Shown in pieces: positions 17,940-29,170 of a stretch of 64,000 bases of DNA. The position numbers were made by a program, and so were the translations under genes. Origin of the DNA: Thiohalocapsa halophila (GTDB taxonomy: Bacteria; Pseudomonadota; Gammaproteobacteria; Chromatiales; Chromatiaceae); NCBI RefSeq assembly GCF_016583825.1, contig NZ_NRRV01000005.1, forward strand, positions 1 to 64,000. Direction: 5' to 3'. Positions within the stretch are counted from its first letter, which is position 1; the number at the start of each line of letters is the position of its first letter. Under the pieces are notes generated by a model. It was given only the letters and a program-made list of their open reading frames with translations. It had not been told where the DNA came from and did no database searches.

Positions 17940-18986
17940 TCAGGCCGTTTCGCCTTCCATCAGCAGCGGGGCTACACGGGGAAGGTTATCAAAAAAGCCA
18001 CGCTTTACGCCGAAATGTGTACTAATGCAATTACTGTCTGTGTAGTTGAAACTATACAGGTGCCCTGGCAGCTTCACGCTCCTTGGATCTCCGCGCACGA
18101 TGTGGCTGTAGCACAATTGCTCAAACACCGGGGATGTGTACATCAAATCGGGATTGTCCAGGATCCAATTGTCGATCTTTTGAAGGTCGATCAAGTCGCG
18201 CGGAAAGCACAGCAGACCTGAGTTGAGCGTTTCACGCGGTTTTGATCCATAGTCGGTGACACCGCCCGATCTACCCAATGGGCGAAAAGCCTCTACGCTG
18301 TATAGAGCGCGAGCGTCATTGGTGTCGCCAATCCAGTCCGCGATCAGCGTTGGAGGCTTGAAGAACAACACGTCCACATCGAGGATCATCACTTTGCTCG
18401 CCTGCGCCAGCAAGTGAAAATCCAGTAGGATCAAAGACCAAAGAAACATATTATAACTGTTGCCTCGATGGTCTGACGTGGGAACCTCAGTGAAACGGTA
18501 TTCCATCGCGCCCGCCAAGCCATCCAGCTTGGGACGGATCATGCGATCTGCTTCATCGCGCCCCAGGATTCGCACACCCGGAAGGTGCGCGCGAAGCTCG
18601 TCTTGGTCTCCTTTTGATAGTGAACCGTCGTCATGAAGCACTACATTCACGGGGAAGCCGAGTTGGTACAGCAAACTCTTTACCGACCACAAAGCCATCC
18701 CGATATGGCGGGCGCCGAGCAGGCAGTGGACCTCGAAGTCCAGCGGTGAGCCTCCGGCAGGAAGAGGTTTTGTCTGCCGGCTCAGGCGATCATAGTGGGC
18801 CCGTAGCGATGCGGTGTTCCGGCTGTCCAGATCCTGCGAGAGACGCCAAGGTAGCACCCGCTCGAGACGCAAGCCGACACGTAGTGGTAGGGGCAGTGGC
18901 TCTTGCAAGACGAGGTCTCCGGTGCAGTGAAGAGAAACACCCAAACGGGCAAAATGTTGGAAGCCGCGGCCAGTGTTGGCGCGCAA
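17940..18986 (-). CDS. Glycosyltransferase family 8-like protein
   Basis: The 348-residue product has a GT-A nucleotide-sugar region. VHCLLGARHIGMALWSVKSL opens the fold, VNVVLHDDGSLS follows, and KVMILDVDVLFFKPP carries the DVD metal-binding motif. NSGLLCFPRDLIDL matches the 'NSGvl.f' strand found in GT8-like enzymes. The frame is bounded upstream by an in-frame TAG just before 18986. The first possible start is a TTG, so the true N-terminus may be internal. It is followed after 10 bases by the GT-A-like gene. Confidence 0.65.
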   Translation of the reverse strand: MRANTGRGFQHFARLGVSLHCTGDLVLQEPLPLPLRVGLRLERVLPWRLSQDLDSRNTASLRAHYDRLSRQTKPLPAGGSPLDFEVHCLLGARHIGMALWSVKSLLYQLGFPVNVVLHDDGSLSKGDQDELRAHLPGVRILGRDEADRMIRPKLDGLAGAMEYRFTEVPTSDHRGNSYNMFLWSLILLDFHLLAQASKVMILDVDVLFFKPPTLIADWIGDTNDARALYSVEAFRPLGRSGGVTDYGSKPRETLNSGLLCFPRDLIDLQKIDNWILDNPDLMYTSPVFEQLCYSHIVRGDPRSVKLPGHLYSFNYTDSNCISTHFGVKRGFFDNLPRVAPLLMEGETA

Positions 18987-19311
18987 CTAGACGCGGGAGC
19001 TTGCGCCACCTTCGCCGCTGGGAGCCAGCTAACGGGAGAAGCCCCCATCACAAGCTAGACCTTAAACAGAGTCTGCTGGCTAGAAGCCGCTCGTCCTCTT
19101 TTCGCCCTTGTCTGCTCCACGGCCCTCGGGTCGGGAACGGGACCAGCGCGGAAGAAGTCGAGCTCAGTCCCGAGAGGCTCGCGCCGCATTCAGTGTGCTG
19201 CGTTCCGCTCGTCCAATCTGTACCGTGAAGCCTGCGTCTGCAATAGTGCCCGGACTCGCGATCATTACCGCTCTGCGACGCGCCGGCTACCGCCGCTACC
19301 GGCCGCGAGCG
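18987..19311. other. Gap without supported gene
   Basis: About 325 bases between the DegT aminotransferase stop and the GT8-like gene. I see no frame with a credible start, no tRNA and no MITE end here. It may hold a promoter for the downstream glycan genes, but no clear -35/-10 pair is visible. Confidence 0.45.
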
Positions 19312-20442
19312 TCACCCTTCCCCGAACGCCCGCACACTCTCAACGACCCGTTCGATGTCGTTGTCCGTCAGTCCCTGATGGATGGGCAAACAGAGTGTCT
19401 GCTGCGCTGCCGCTTCACAGCCGGGCAAGGTCTCGTTTGTCGACCCGTAAGCTTTCACCCAGTGCAGAGGGAAGTATCGAAACGTCGTGTAGATCGAGCG
19501 TTCGCGAAGAAATCGCGCCAAGGCGTCTCGGGTGGCTGGCTCCATTTGTATCCAGTAGAAATAGTACGACGACGTACAGTCGTCAGGTAATGCCGGCGGC
19601 AAGGTCAGCCATGGCAAGTGCCCTAAGGCTTCGTCATACGCCTTGTGAACCTCCTCACGCCGCTCCAGGAAGCGGGGCAGTTTTTCCAACTGCACTAGGC
19701 CAATGGCTGATGCGACGTCATTAGTGATCGACCGTCGGCCGAAGACTTCGACATCGAACTCCCACCACCGTCGATCAACGCCGCTCGAAAAGCCGCTCCC
19801 GGATGTGAGGCCAAGATAGTTGATGGACGCAGCCCGCTCGGCAAGCTCACGGTCTCGAAGATAGAGCATCCCTCCGTCACCGGTCACAAGAATCTTCATT
19901 GCATCGAAGGACCAGATGCCGATATCGCCGAAGGTGCCGCACGCTCGACCTCGGTACCGGGACGCAACACTGCAGGCACTATCCTCGATTAATGCTACTC
20001 CTTGGTCACTCAGGAGAGTCAGAATACCGTCCATATCGGCAGGATACCCGCCATAATGGATGATAACGACTGCTTTGGTGCGGGGCGTTATTTTTCGCTC
20101 GATGGTGGCCGCCGTGGCATTCAAGGTCCGAGGATCGACGTCGCAGAAAGCGATCTCTGCACCAGCTGCACGGACTGCGTTTCCTGCGCCGACGAAGCTA
20201 ATGCTGGGCATGATCACTTCGTCGCCAGGTCCAACCTCCAGCAACTGCATCGCACTGAATAAGCCTTCTGTACAGCTGTTGATGCTTCTTACTTGTCCAT
20301 GTGGCACATCCAGATGCTTTGCGAAAGCTTCCTCGAATGCATCTGTTTTTGGCCCCTTGCCAATCCAGTTGGACAGGAACACCTCGCGCACTGCGGCCAA
20401 TTCTTCATCACGGAGCTCAGGCTGGAATATGTTAATGTTCAT
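19312..20442 (-). CDS. DegT/DnrJ/EryC1/StrS family sugar aminotransferase
   Basis: The 376-residue product is a PLP-dependent aminotransferase of nucleotide-sugar pathways. INSCTEGLFSAMQLLEVGPG and VIMPSISFVGAGNAV open the cofactor pocket. ALIEDSACSVASRYRG holds the PLP aspartate (D154). IWSFDAMKILVTGDGGM carries the Schiff-base lysine (K183). The C-terminal FRYFPLHWVKAY and LCLPIHQGLTDNDI are typical. I chose the ATG at 20442; a GTG nine bases upstream is also in frame. It is the first gene of the leftward glycan cluster and should supply an aminosugar or aminosugar precursor. Confidence 0.9.
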   Translation of the reverse strand: MNINIFQPELRDEELAAVREVFLSNWIGKGPKTDAFEEAFAKHLDVPHGQVRSINSCTEGLFSAMQLLEVGPGDEVIMPSISFVGAGNAVRAAGAEIAFCDVDPRTLNATAATIERKITPRTKAVVIIHYGGYPADMDGILTLLSDQGVALIEDSACSVASRYRGRACGTFGDIGIWSFDAMKILVTGDGGMLYLRDRELAERAASINYLGLTSGSGFSSGVDRRWWEFDVEVFGRRSITNDVASAIGLVQLEKLPRFLERREEVHKAYDEALGHLPWLTLPPALPDDCTSSYYFYWIQMEPATRDALARFLRERSIYTTFRYFPLHWVKAYGSTNETLPGCEAAAQQTLCLPIHQGLTDNDIERVVESVRAFGEG

Positions 20443-21009
20443 GGTGGCCACCGATTGTTGACCTTTGGCTCATCTCAAAAAGACCTCGCGCAAGTGCTGT
20501 GGGATATGCCCCTGTAGCAGGATCGCTATTGGCCGCTTTTGCGCGTCCCTGTTGCTTTGTGATACATAGCGCGAGGCAAAGAGCACGAGTCGGCATAGCC
20601 CCTGGCTCAGCAATAGCAACACGCGGCGTGATTAACGGACGACGACTTTGCAGTCATTTTTGATTGATTTGCCGAATGGGTATCGCGGGCTGAGTCGGAA
20701 GCGTGGTTGAGAGCAGTACCTCATGTCCAAGATGCGACGGCATAGCTTGCCAGCCGTAACGCTCGCCGTAACCGTTAGAACTGATCCCTTGCAAGATGCT
20801 GCCACAGTGGGAGGACATTGTCGATTGAGACTTTTATGGGGCAGCAATCAAGCGTGCGGTCGACTGCCGCCTGAGGTCGTGATCGAGGTTTTGGTGCTCT
20901 GTCGTTAGCCCCAAGAAGTCCCAAGGCCGAGGAGTGGGTTGGCACGAAGCAGCGGTGCGCACTCGAGCGCACGGCGACGGCAGACAAAGGAAAGTCAGTG
21001 GAAATCGAA
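20443..21009. other. Gap at the right border of the glycan island, no supported gene
   Basis: About 565 bases between the DegT gene and parC. Short frames are present, but none has a credible start plus motif. This is where base composition returns to the GC-rich background of parC. Confidence 0.45.
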
Positions 21010-23259
<2,250 letters not shown>

Positions 23260-23430
23260 GTGCGCCTAGCTTGGCCGGCCGGGGGTCGACCGGGATGCTG
23301 CGGTGGCCTGTTGGCCGGATGGAGAGTGGGCTCGGCCGGCGTAGGCTTTGCTTTCCTGGCTTGGATCATGGGCTCAAGCGGCGGGATGGTCGATTCGTAT
23401 CGAAATGCGCCCATGGCCCGGGGCCCCCTT

Positions 23431-23460
23431 GGTGGACTGCGCTTCGCTTGTCCACCCTAC
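23431..23460 (-). repeat. Single copy of the 30-bp repeat
   Basis: GGTGGACTGCGCTTCGCTTG followed by TCCACCCTAC is one arm of the element found in pairs at 4805-4891 and 6974-7259. It lies in the 322-bp gap between pgpA and parC. No inverted partner is visible nearby, and nothing else in that gap looks like a gene. Confidence 0.65.
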
Positions 23461-23581
23461 AGATTCGGCCGGCCGAGTGGGGGGCGTCGTGATCAACGTC
23501 TCTTTGCACACGGCGGTAGCAATAGCCAGTGTGCGCTGCTCTGACCCAAGTTTCGGAGGGGAGCCGCCCGGGGTGCCTCGG

Positions 23582-24100
23582 TCAGTGGGCGCCGGCGCCG
23601 CGCAGTGATGCCTCCACCATCATCCACATGACGTGGAGAATCAGCCAGGTGTAGGCGCCGGCGACCAAGTCGTCCACCATGATGCCGGCGCCGCCCTGGA
23701 AGCGGCTGGAAATAGCCTCGGTGGGCCAGGGCTTGTAGATGTCGAAGGCACGGAAGAGCGCGAACCCGGCGATGACCCACATGATGCCGGCCGGGGCGGC
23801 GATCATCGCGACCAGGAAGCCCACGACTTCGTCCCAGACGATGGCGGATGGATCATCGGCGCCCAGCTCGTCGGCCACCGTGCCCACGGCCCAGAGGCCC
23901 GCCGCGAACAGGCCGGCGACCACGAGCACATAGACCGCCACCGGCAGCATGGACAGCACGAGATAGAGCACCACGCCCACCAGGGTGCCGACGGTGCCCG
24001 GCGCTTTGGGCGCAAGCCCGGCGCCGCCGGCGAAGGCGAGTAGGTGCTTGGGATCGGAGGGGTTCATGTTCGGTGCAGTGGCTTCGGCGGATGTGCTCAT
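23582..24100 (-). CDS. pgpA: Phosphatidylglycerophosphatase A
   Basis: This inner-membrane enzyme dephosphorylates phosphatidylglycerophosphate to phosphatidylglycerol. The 172-residue product shows the conserved start AFAGGAGLAPKAPGTVGTLV. The motif ADDPSAIVWDEVVGFLVAM ('DP..IV.DE..G') holds the likely catalytic acids. ALFRAFDIYKPWP and GGAGIMVDDLVAG follow as in PgpA. Three to four membrane helices separate these motifs. The gene order thiL then pgpA (read leftward) is the usual gammaproteobacterial one, although a 320-bp repeat-bearing gap separates them here. Confidence 0.92.
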   Translation of the reverse strand: MSTSAEATAPNMNPSDPKHLLAFAGGAGLAPKAPGTVGTLVGVVLYLVLSMLPVAVYVLVVAGLFAAGLWAVGTVADELGADDPSAIVWDEVVGFLVAMIAAPAGIMWVIAGFALFRAFDIYKPWPTEAISSRFQGGAGIMVDDLVAGAYTWLILHVMWMMVEASLRGAGAH

Positions 24101-24350
24101 CTAAGACTCCTTATCCGACATCAATGATCAGGATCAAGAAAAAGATTCGTTAGGTCGGTGATTGTCGCACAGCAGCACAGTGCTTGCGCTGTACATCGCC
24201 GGGCGAGGGCTTCGCACTTCTGTCGGTTTTGAGAAGAGGCAGTGCGCTTCGCGCTTTCTGCAACGGGCCATAGCCGAAAAGGTCCGATTAAACAATTGCT
24301 TGTAGCTGTGCTCGACGATCTTGGCGCGCACTGCGACCATCTGCGCTCTG

Positions 24351-24414
24351 GAAGCCGTCGCGGCCAGAGGCCGCTTCCACAGGAAGCCGTCACGGCCGGA
24401 GGCCGCTCCCACGG
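24351..24414. repeat. Tandem REP-like palindromes
   Basis: Two 32-bp direct repeats (24351-24382 and 24383-24414) each read GAAGCCGT(C)...GGCC, three bases, GGCCGC, then TCCCAC. Each can fold into a GGCC/GGCC hairpin. They fill the end of the gap between thiL (stop at 24422) and pgpA. The remaining bases (24101-24350) show nothing else I can support. Confidence 0.65.
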
Positions 24415-24421
24415 TTCCCGG

Positions 24422-25372
24422 CTAGCTGAAGTGGTCGTAGCCTTGGTCGGGCCCCGTCCAGACGCTGCCGTCGGCGCGCACACAGCGCAGGCCGCTGCCG
24501 GCCTCGATCTCGCCGATGGTGGTGAGCGGACAGCCGGCCGCCGCCGCCAGCACCGGCAGCTGCCCGGCGGCCGTGCGCGGCAGGGTGAAGCACAGCTCGT
24601 AGTCGTCGCCCGAGCTGAGCGGCAGGGACCAGTCGCCGTGCTCGGCCACCGCCGCCGCGACTTGATCCGCCAGCGGCAGGCGCTCCAGCTCGACGCGGGC
24701 GGCACAGCCACTCGCCGCCAGCACATGCCCGAGATCCGCCAGTAGGCCGTCCGAGAGGTCGATGGCCGATGTCGCCAGATCCCGCAGGACCTCGCCGAGG
24801 GCGACCCGCGGCGTCGGGCGCTCCAGCCGGCGGCGCAGATAGTCGTCGACCGGCTCGCCCGCCAACAAGTGCTTCAGCGCCAGACCGGCATCGCCGATGG
24901 CGCCGCTGACGCAGATGAGATCCGAGGGCCTCGCACCGCTGCGGCGCAGCATGTGCTCGCTGGGCACCAGCCCATGGGCCTGCACCGTGACGGTGAGCGG
25001 CCCGCGGGTGACGTCGCCGCCCACCAGGCGCACGTCCTCCGCCGCCGCCAGCTCGCCGAAGCCGCGGGCGAAGGCGGCGAGCCAGGCCTCGTCCGCATCC
25101 GGCAAGGTGATTGCCAGTGTCGCCCAGGCCGGCTCCGCACCGACGGCGGCGAGGTCGCTCAGGTTCACGGCCAGGGCCTTCCAGCCCAGGGCGGCCGGGT
25201 CGCAGTCCGGCAGGAAGTGGACACCGGCCACCAGGGTGTCGATGCCAACGGCCAGCTCGCGGCCCGCCGGCACGTGCAACACCGCGCAGTCATCACCGAC
25301 ATCCAGGAGCACGTCGTCGCGGCCCGCGCCGAGGCCGGTGAGATGGCGGCGGATCAGATCGAATTCGGACAC
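24422..25372 (-). CDS. thiL: Thiamine-monophosphate kinase
   Basis: The 316-residue product phosphorylates thiamine monophosphate to the cofactor thiamine diphosphate. MSEFDLIRRH, VGDDCAVLHVPAG, LVAGVHFL and ALAVNLSDLAAVGAEP are the metal/ATP-binding motifs of the AIR-synthase-like fold. LVGGDVTRGPLTVTVQAHG and AIDLSDGLLADLGHVL complete the signature. The start is GTG at 25372. nusB ends 52 bases upstream, giving the standard ribH-nusB-thiL-pgpA order. It serves the same cofactor that the split transketolase elsewhere in this window needs. Confidence 0.94.
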   Translation of the reverse strand: MSEFDLIRRHLTGLGAGRDDVLLDVGDDCAVLHVPAGRELAVGIDTLVAGVHFLPDCDPAALGWKALAVNLSDLAAVGAEPAWATLAITLPDADEAWLAAFARGFGELAAAEDVRLVGGDVTRGPLTVTVQAHGLVPSEHMLRRSGARPSDLICVSGAIGDAGLALKHLLAGEPVDDYLRRRLERPTPRVALGEVLRDLATSAIDLSDGLLADLGHVLAASGCAARVELERLPLADQVAAAVAEHGDWSLPLSSGDDYELCFTLPRTAAGQLPVLAAAAGCPLTTIGEIEAGSGLRCVRADGSVWTGPDQGYDHFS

Positions 25373-25424
25373 GATGGGGCTGGCTCCCGCGGGGACGGTG
25401 CTGATGCTCGCTGGTACCGAGCGC

Positions 25425-25921
25425 TCACCGCCCGCCGGCGGCAGGCGCCTGGCTGCGCGCTTGGCGAGCGAGCTTGTCGAGCACGCCGTTGACGTAGCGG
25501 TGGCCCTCTGTGGCCCCGAACTCCTTGGCCAGGTTCACGGCCTCGTTGATGATCACGCCCACCGGCAGCTGCGGCGAGTACAGCAGCTCGAAGGCGCCGA
25601 TGCGCAGAATGTTGCGCTCCACCGGGTCGAGGCTGGTGACGGAGCGATCCAGATACGGGCGCAGGGCGTCGTCGATGGCGTCCGCGTGCTCGGCGGCGCC
25701 GCGCACCAGCTCGCTGAAGAGCTGGGGGTTGTAGCGCACCGGGGTCAGGGTGTCGGCATCGGCGTCGACGGGCTCGCCGAGCAGGTCCTCGGCGACGGCG
25801 GCGGCCCAGGCGGGATCATCCAGGAAGTAGCGCACCACTTCGGCCGGGGCCTGCGCGCTCAGCTGCCACTGGTAGAGTGCCAGCAGCGCGTAGCGCCGGG
25901 CTTCGCTGCGGGGTCCGGCCA

Positions 25922-25922
<1 letters not shown>
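25425..25922 (-). CDS. nusB: Transcription antitermination factor NusB
   Basis: The 165-residue all-helical protein binds boxA RNA with S10 in antitermination complexes. It begins PRSEARRYALLALYQWQLS, as NusB proteins do. The C-terminal half has LDPVERNILRIGAFELLYS and VIINEAVNLAKEFGATEGHRYVNGVLD, the most conserved part of the family. The ATG at 25922 overlaps the ribH stop (ATGA), indicating coupled translation. The longer upstream frame is ribH in another phase. Confidence 0.94.
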
Positions 25923-26389
<467 letters not shown>

Positions 26390-26424
26390 GGTTTGTCACC
26401 GAAATTGATTGCTGTTTGGCGCGA

Positions 26425-26520
26425 TGGGGACGGCGGCCCCACGGTTCCGCTTGCGGATCGCGGCGGGACACCGCTCCCACGGCCGGATGCTGGTCCGTCG
26501 CGGCGAGAGGCCGCTCCAGG
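26425..26520. repeat. REP-like repeats between ribH and ribBX
   Basis: At least two units of the form TCGCGGCG...CCGCTCC (about 26456-26485 and 26498-26519), with a further degenerate GGCGGCCCCACGG at 26430. They match the REP-like units at 515 and 24351. They fill the 135-bp gap. Confidence 0.5.
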
Positions 26521-26524
26521 GGCG

Positions 26525-27652
26525 TCAGCTGCCGACGTACTCGACGACTTCCAGGTCGAAGCCGGAGATGCCATGCATCGCCTTGGGGGCGCTCATCACC
26601 CGCATCTTGCGCACCCCCAGGTCGGCGAGGATCTGCGCACCGATGCCGTAGGTGCGAAGCTCGCTGCGATCCGTGCGCAGTCGGGGTGCCTGGTCTTCCT
26701 GCTCCAAATTACAGAGCTGGCGCACCTTGCTCAGCACGTCGTCCGAGCGGTCGCGGTTGCGCAGCACGACGATGACGCCCTCGCCTGCCTCGGAGATCTG
26801 CTGCATCACATCCCGCAGCGGCCAACCGCAGGCGGGATGATAGGCCCCGAAGAGGTCGCACAAGGTGTTCTGGAGATGCACGCGGACCAGCGTCGGGCGC
26901 TCCGGCGAGACCTCACCCAGCGCCAACGCCAGGTGCACCTCGCCCTCGATGGTGTCACGGTAGGCGGTAACGCGGAAGTTGCCCAGCTCCGTGGGCAGAT
27001 CGCAGCGCTCCTCGCGCACCACGGCCTTTTCGTTGGCGACGCGGTAGTGGATCAAATCCGCGATGGTGCCGATCTTCAGCCCATGGTCGGCAGCGAACGC
27101 CTCGAGGTCGGCCCGCCGCGCCATGGTCCCGTCCTCGTTCAGCACCTCGACGATCACCGCCGCGGGCTCGAAGCCGGCGAGCCGCGCCAGGTCGCAGCCC
27201 GCCTCGGTGTGGCCGGCGCGCACCAGCACCCCGCCCGGCTGCGCCATCAGCGGAAAGACATGACCCGGCTGCACCAGGTCCGTGGCCTTGGCGTCCGGTG
27301 CCACCGCGGCGCGAATGGTCTGCGCCCGGTCGGCGGCGGAGATACCCGTGGTGACGCCGCGCGCAGCCTCGATGGACACGGTAAAGGCCGTGGAGTGCGG
27401 CGCGTTGTTGGCGTTCACCATCAGCGGCAAGTGCAGGCGCTCGCACCTGGCCTTGGTGAGGGTCAGGCAAATCAGCCCCCGGCCGTACTTGGCCATGAAG
27501 TTGATGGACTCGGGGGTGATGCAGTCCGCGGCGATGAGCAAGTCGCCCTCGTTCTCGCGGTCCTCGTCATCCATGATGACCACCATCCGGCCCGCACGCA
27601 GGTCACTGATGATCTCTTCGGTGGAGTTCAGCGGGGTCGCGGTGGGGGACAT
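26525..27652 (-). CDS. ribB: 3,4-dihydroxy-2-butanone-4-phosphate synthase with degenerate cyclohydrolase II domain (RibBX)
   Basis: The 375-residue product has an intact N-terminal RibB domain: [33 protein letters not shown], and [17 protein letters not shown]. It turns ribulose 5-phosphate into dihydroxybutanone phosphate. The C-terminal about 160 residues have the fold of GTP cyclohydrolase II. Where RibA has the zinc ligands (SEC...LRCDCG), this protein reads [20 protein letters not shown]. Only one of the three cysteines is in register. The second domain is therefore unlikely to be active, as in proteobacterial RibBX proteins, and ribA must be elsewhere. It lies between ribE and ribH. 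Confidence 0.9.
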   Translation of the reverse strand: MSPTATPLNSTEEIISDLRAGRMVVIMDDEDRENEGDLLIAADCITPESINFMAKYGRGLICLTLTKARCERLHLPLMVNANNAPHSTAFTVSIEAARGVTTGISAADRAQTIRAAVAPDAKATDLVQPGHVFPLMAQPGGVLVRAGHTEAGCDLARLAGFEPAAVIVEVLNEDGTMARRADLEAFAADHGLKIGTIADLIHYRVANEKAVVREERCDLPTELGNFRVTAYRDTIEGEVHLALALGEVSPERPTLVRVHLQNTLCDLFGAYHPACGWPLRDVMQQISEAGEGVIVVLRNRDRSDDVLSKVRQLCNLEQEDQAPRLRTDRSELRTYGIGAQILADLGVRKMRVMSAPKAMHGISGFDLEVVEYVGS

Positions 27653-27765
27653 CTCTAGGCGAGTGGGCGCACGTTGGCGGGGAACTGCGAAACAGCCCTA
27701 CAACTTAACATAGCGGTCGGGGGCCGTCACTTGGCGAAATGGTCATCCTGGAAACAGGATTTCAG

Positions 27766-28425
27766 TCAGTTGGCGAAGCCGTGGCGGCGCAGGAAGTCCA
27801 TGGTGATGGATTCGGTGCCGGCCTCGGCCGCGTGGTCGCCGAGCAGCAGCCGCTCCAGGTAGCGCGCGAGGAGGTCCACCTCCAGATTCACCCGTGTACC
27901 GACACGGTAATCGCCGATGATGGTCTCCTGATACGTATGGGGCACGATGTTCAAGTCGAACACGGCGCCGACCACCCGATTGACCGTCAGGCTGATGCCG
28001 TCCACGCAGATGGAGCCCTTGTGGGCGATGTACCGCGCCAATTCCCCCGGCGCATGGATCTGAAGCCGCCAGGAACGGGCGTCTTCGCGCAGATCCAGCA
28101 CCTGCCCCACGCCGTCCACATGGCCGCTGACGAGGTGGCCGCCCAGCGGCGTGGCCAGCGTCAGCGCGGTCTCGAGGTTGACGCGGGCGCCGCTGCCGAG
28201 ACCGCCCAGGGTAGTGTGGTCCAGGGTCTCGCGCGAGACGTCGGCGGCGAAGCGATCGCCGTTGCGCTCCACCGCCGTCAGGCAGACGCCGTTGACGGCG
28301 ATGCTGTCGCCCGGACTCACCCGACCCAGGTCGAGCTTGCCGGCGCGTACGCTGAGGCGCATGTCGCCGCCTGCGGGGGCGATGCGCTCGATCTCGCCGA
28401 CGGCTTGGATGAGACCTGTGAACAT
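27766..28425 (-). CDS. ribE: Riboflavin synthase, alpha chain
   Basis: The 219-residue product has the two tandem lumazine-binding domains. The first opens MFTGLIQAVGEIERI and holds GDSIAVNGVCLTAV. The second repeats the pattern with GHVDGVGQVL and GSICVDGISLTVNRVVGAVFDLNIVPHT as separate motifs. It dismutates two ribityllumazines to riboflavin. ribBX follows 113 bases later. ribD is absent, so this riboflavin cluster is incomplete, with lolA directly upstream instead. No FMN riboswitch is visible. Confidence 0.94.
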   Translation of the reverse strand: MFTGLIQAVGEIERIAPAGGDMRLSVRAGKLDLGRVSPGDSIAVNGVCLTAVERNGDRFAADVSRETLDHTTLGGLGSGARVNLETALTLATPLGGHLVSGHVDGVGQVLDLREDARSWRLQIHAPGELARYIAHKGSICVDGISLTVNRVVGAVFDLNIVPHTYQETIIGDYRVGTRVNLEVDLLARYLERLLLGDHAAEAGTESITMDFLRRHGFAN

Positions 28426-28491
28426 GGATAGGCGAGGCCTTGGTATAAGCCGGGATGGCGTTGGCTGGCAGGCGCGGTGCGCGTTCGAGCG

Positions 28492-29166
28492 TCAATCGAC
28501 CTGCAGAAAATCGGCGCCCGCCGGGCGCTCGAAGCGGAACATGGAGTACTGGAGCTGCGGGTTGCGGTCCACGTCCGTGAAAATGAACCGGGTCAGCTGC
28601 CCGAAGCGGTCTTCCATCAGCAGCGTATCCAGCTCGCCGTCGACGAAGCCGATCTGCAGCTTGACCACGTCCGTGTCCTGGGTCTTGGGGATCAGCTCCG
28701 CCCAGGTGCGGCGGTCGTCACGCTCCAGATTGCTGATGTCGAAGTACTTCTCCGGCGGCTCACGGCTCGCCAGCAGCTGCGCCGGGGTGCCGTCCAGGAT
28801 CTGCTTCTGGCTGCGGTGGGTGACCTGATTCAGCTCCGTGTCGTGCATATAGACGCGCTTGCCGTCGGCGACGATGCGCTGGGTGCTCGGATCCTCGTAC
28901 TCCCACAGAAAGCGGTTCGGCCGCAGCAGGTAGAAGGTGCCGGTGGCCTCCAGCGCGGCACCGCCGTCCGCCGGAATGGTGATCTGCCGGAAATCCGCTT
29001 GCAGGCTGTTCAGGCCGCGCAGGTAGTCGGTGACCTCCTCGACACCGTCGGCAACGGCGCCGGCGGCCGGTGCAGCGGCGAAGGCGGTGAGCAACAAGGC
29101 GTGGCTCAACAGCGCGCCGGCGCGCCGGCGCCAGTGCGAGATCGGGTACAGCATGAATGACGACAA
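28492..29166 (-). CDS. lolA: Outer-membrane lipoprotein carrier protein LolA
   Basis: This periplasmic chaperone carries lipoproteins from LolCDE to LolB. The product of about 220 residues has a signal peptide (core ALLSHALLLTAFAAAPAAGA). The mature domain includes LRGLNSLQADFRQI, GTFYLLRPNRFLWEYEDP and YMHDTELNQVTHRS, matching LolA. GGAGGG inside the end of ftsK is well spaced for the TTG at 29166. An ATG at 29154 is the alternative start and would also give a good signal peptide. ftsK stops 5 bases upstream, as in many gammaproteobacteria. Confidence 0.92.
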   Translation of the reverse strand: MSSFMLYPISHWRRRAGALLSHALLLTAFAAAPAAGAVADGVEEVTDYLRGLNSLQADFRQITIPADGGAALEATGTFYLLRPNRFLWEYEDPSTQRIVADGKRVYMHDTELNQVTHRSQKQILDGTPAQLLASREPPEKYFDISNLERDDRRTWAELIPKTQDTDVVKLQIGFVDGELDTLLMEDRFGQLTRFIFTDVDRNPQLQYSMFRFERPAGADFLQVD

Positions 29167-29170
29167 ATGA

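Noticed and set aside
27653..28491. FMN riboswitch near the riboflavin genes
   Set aside because: The gaps upstream of ribBX (113 bases) and ribE (66 bases) are too short, and the conserved RFN blocks are not seen.
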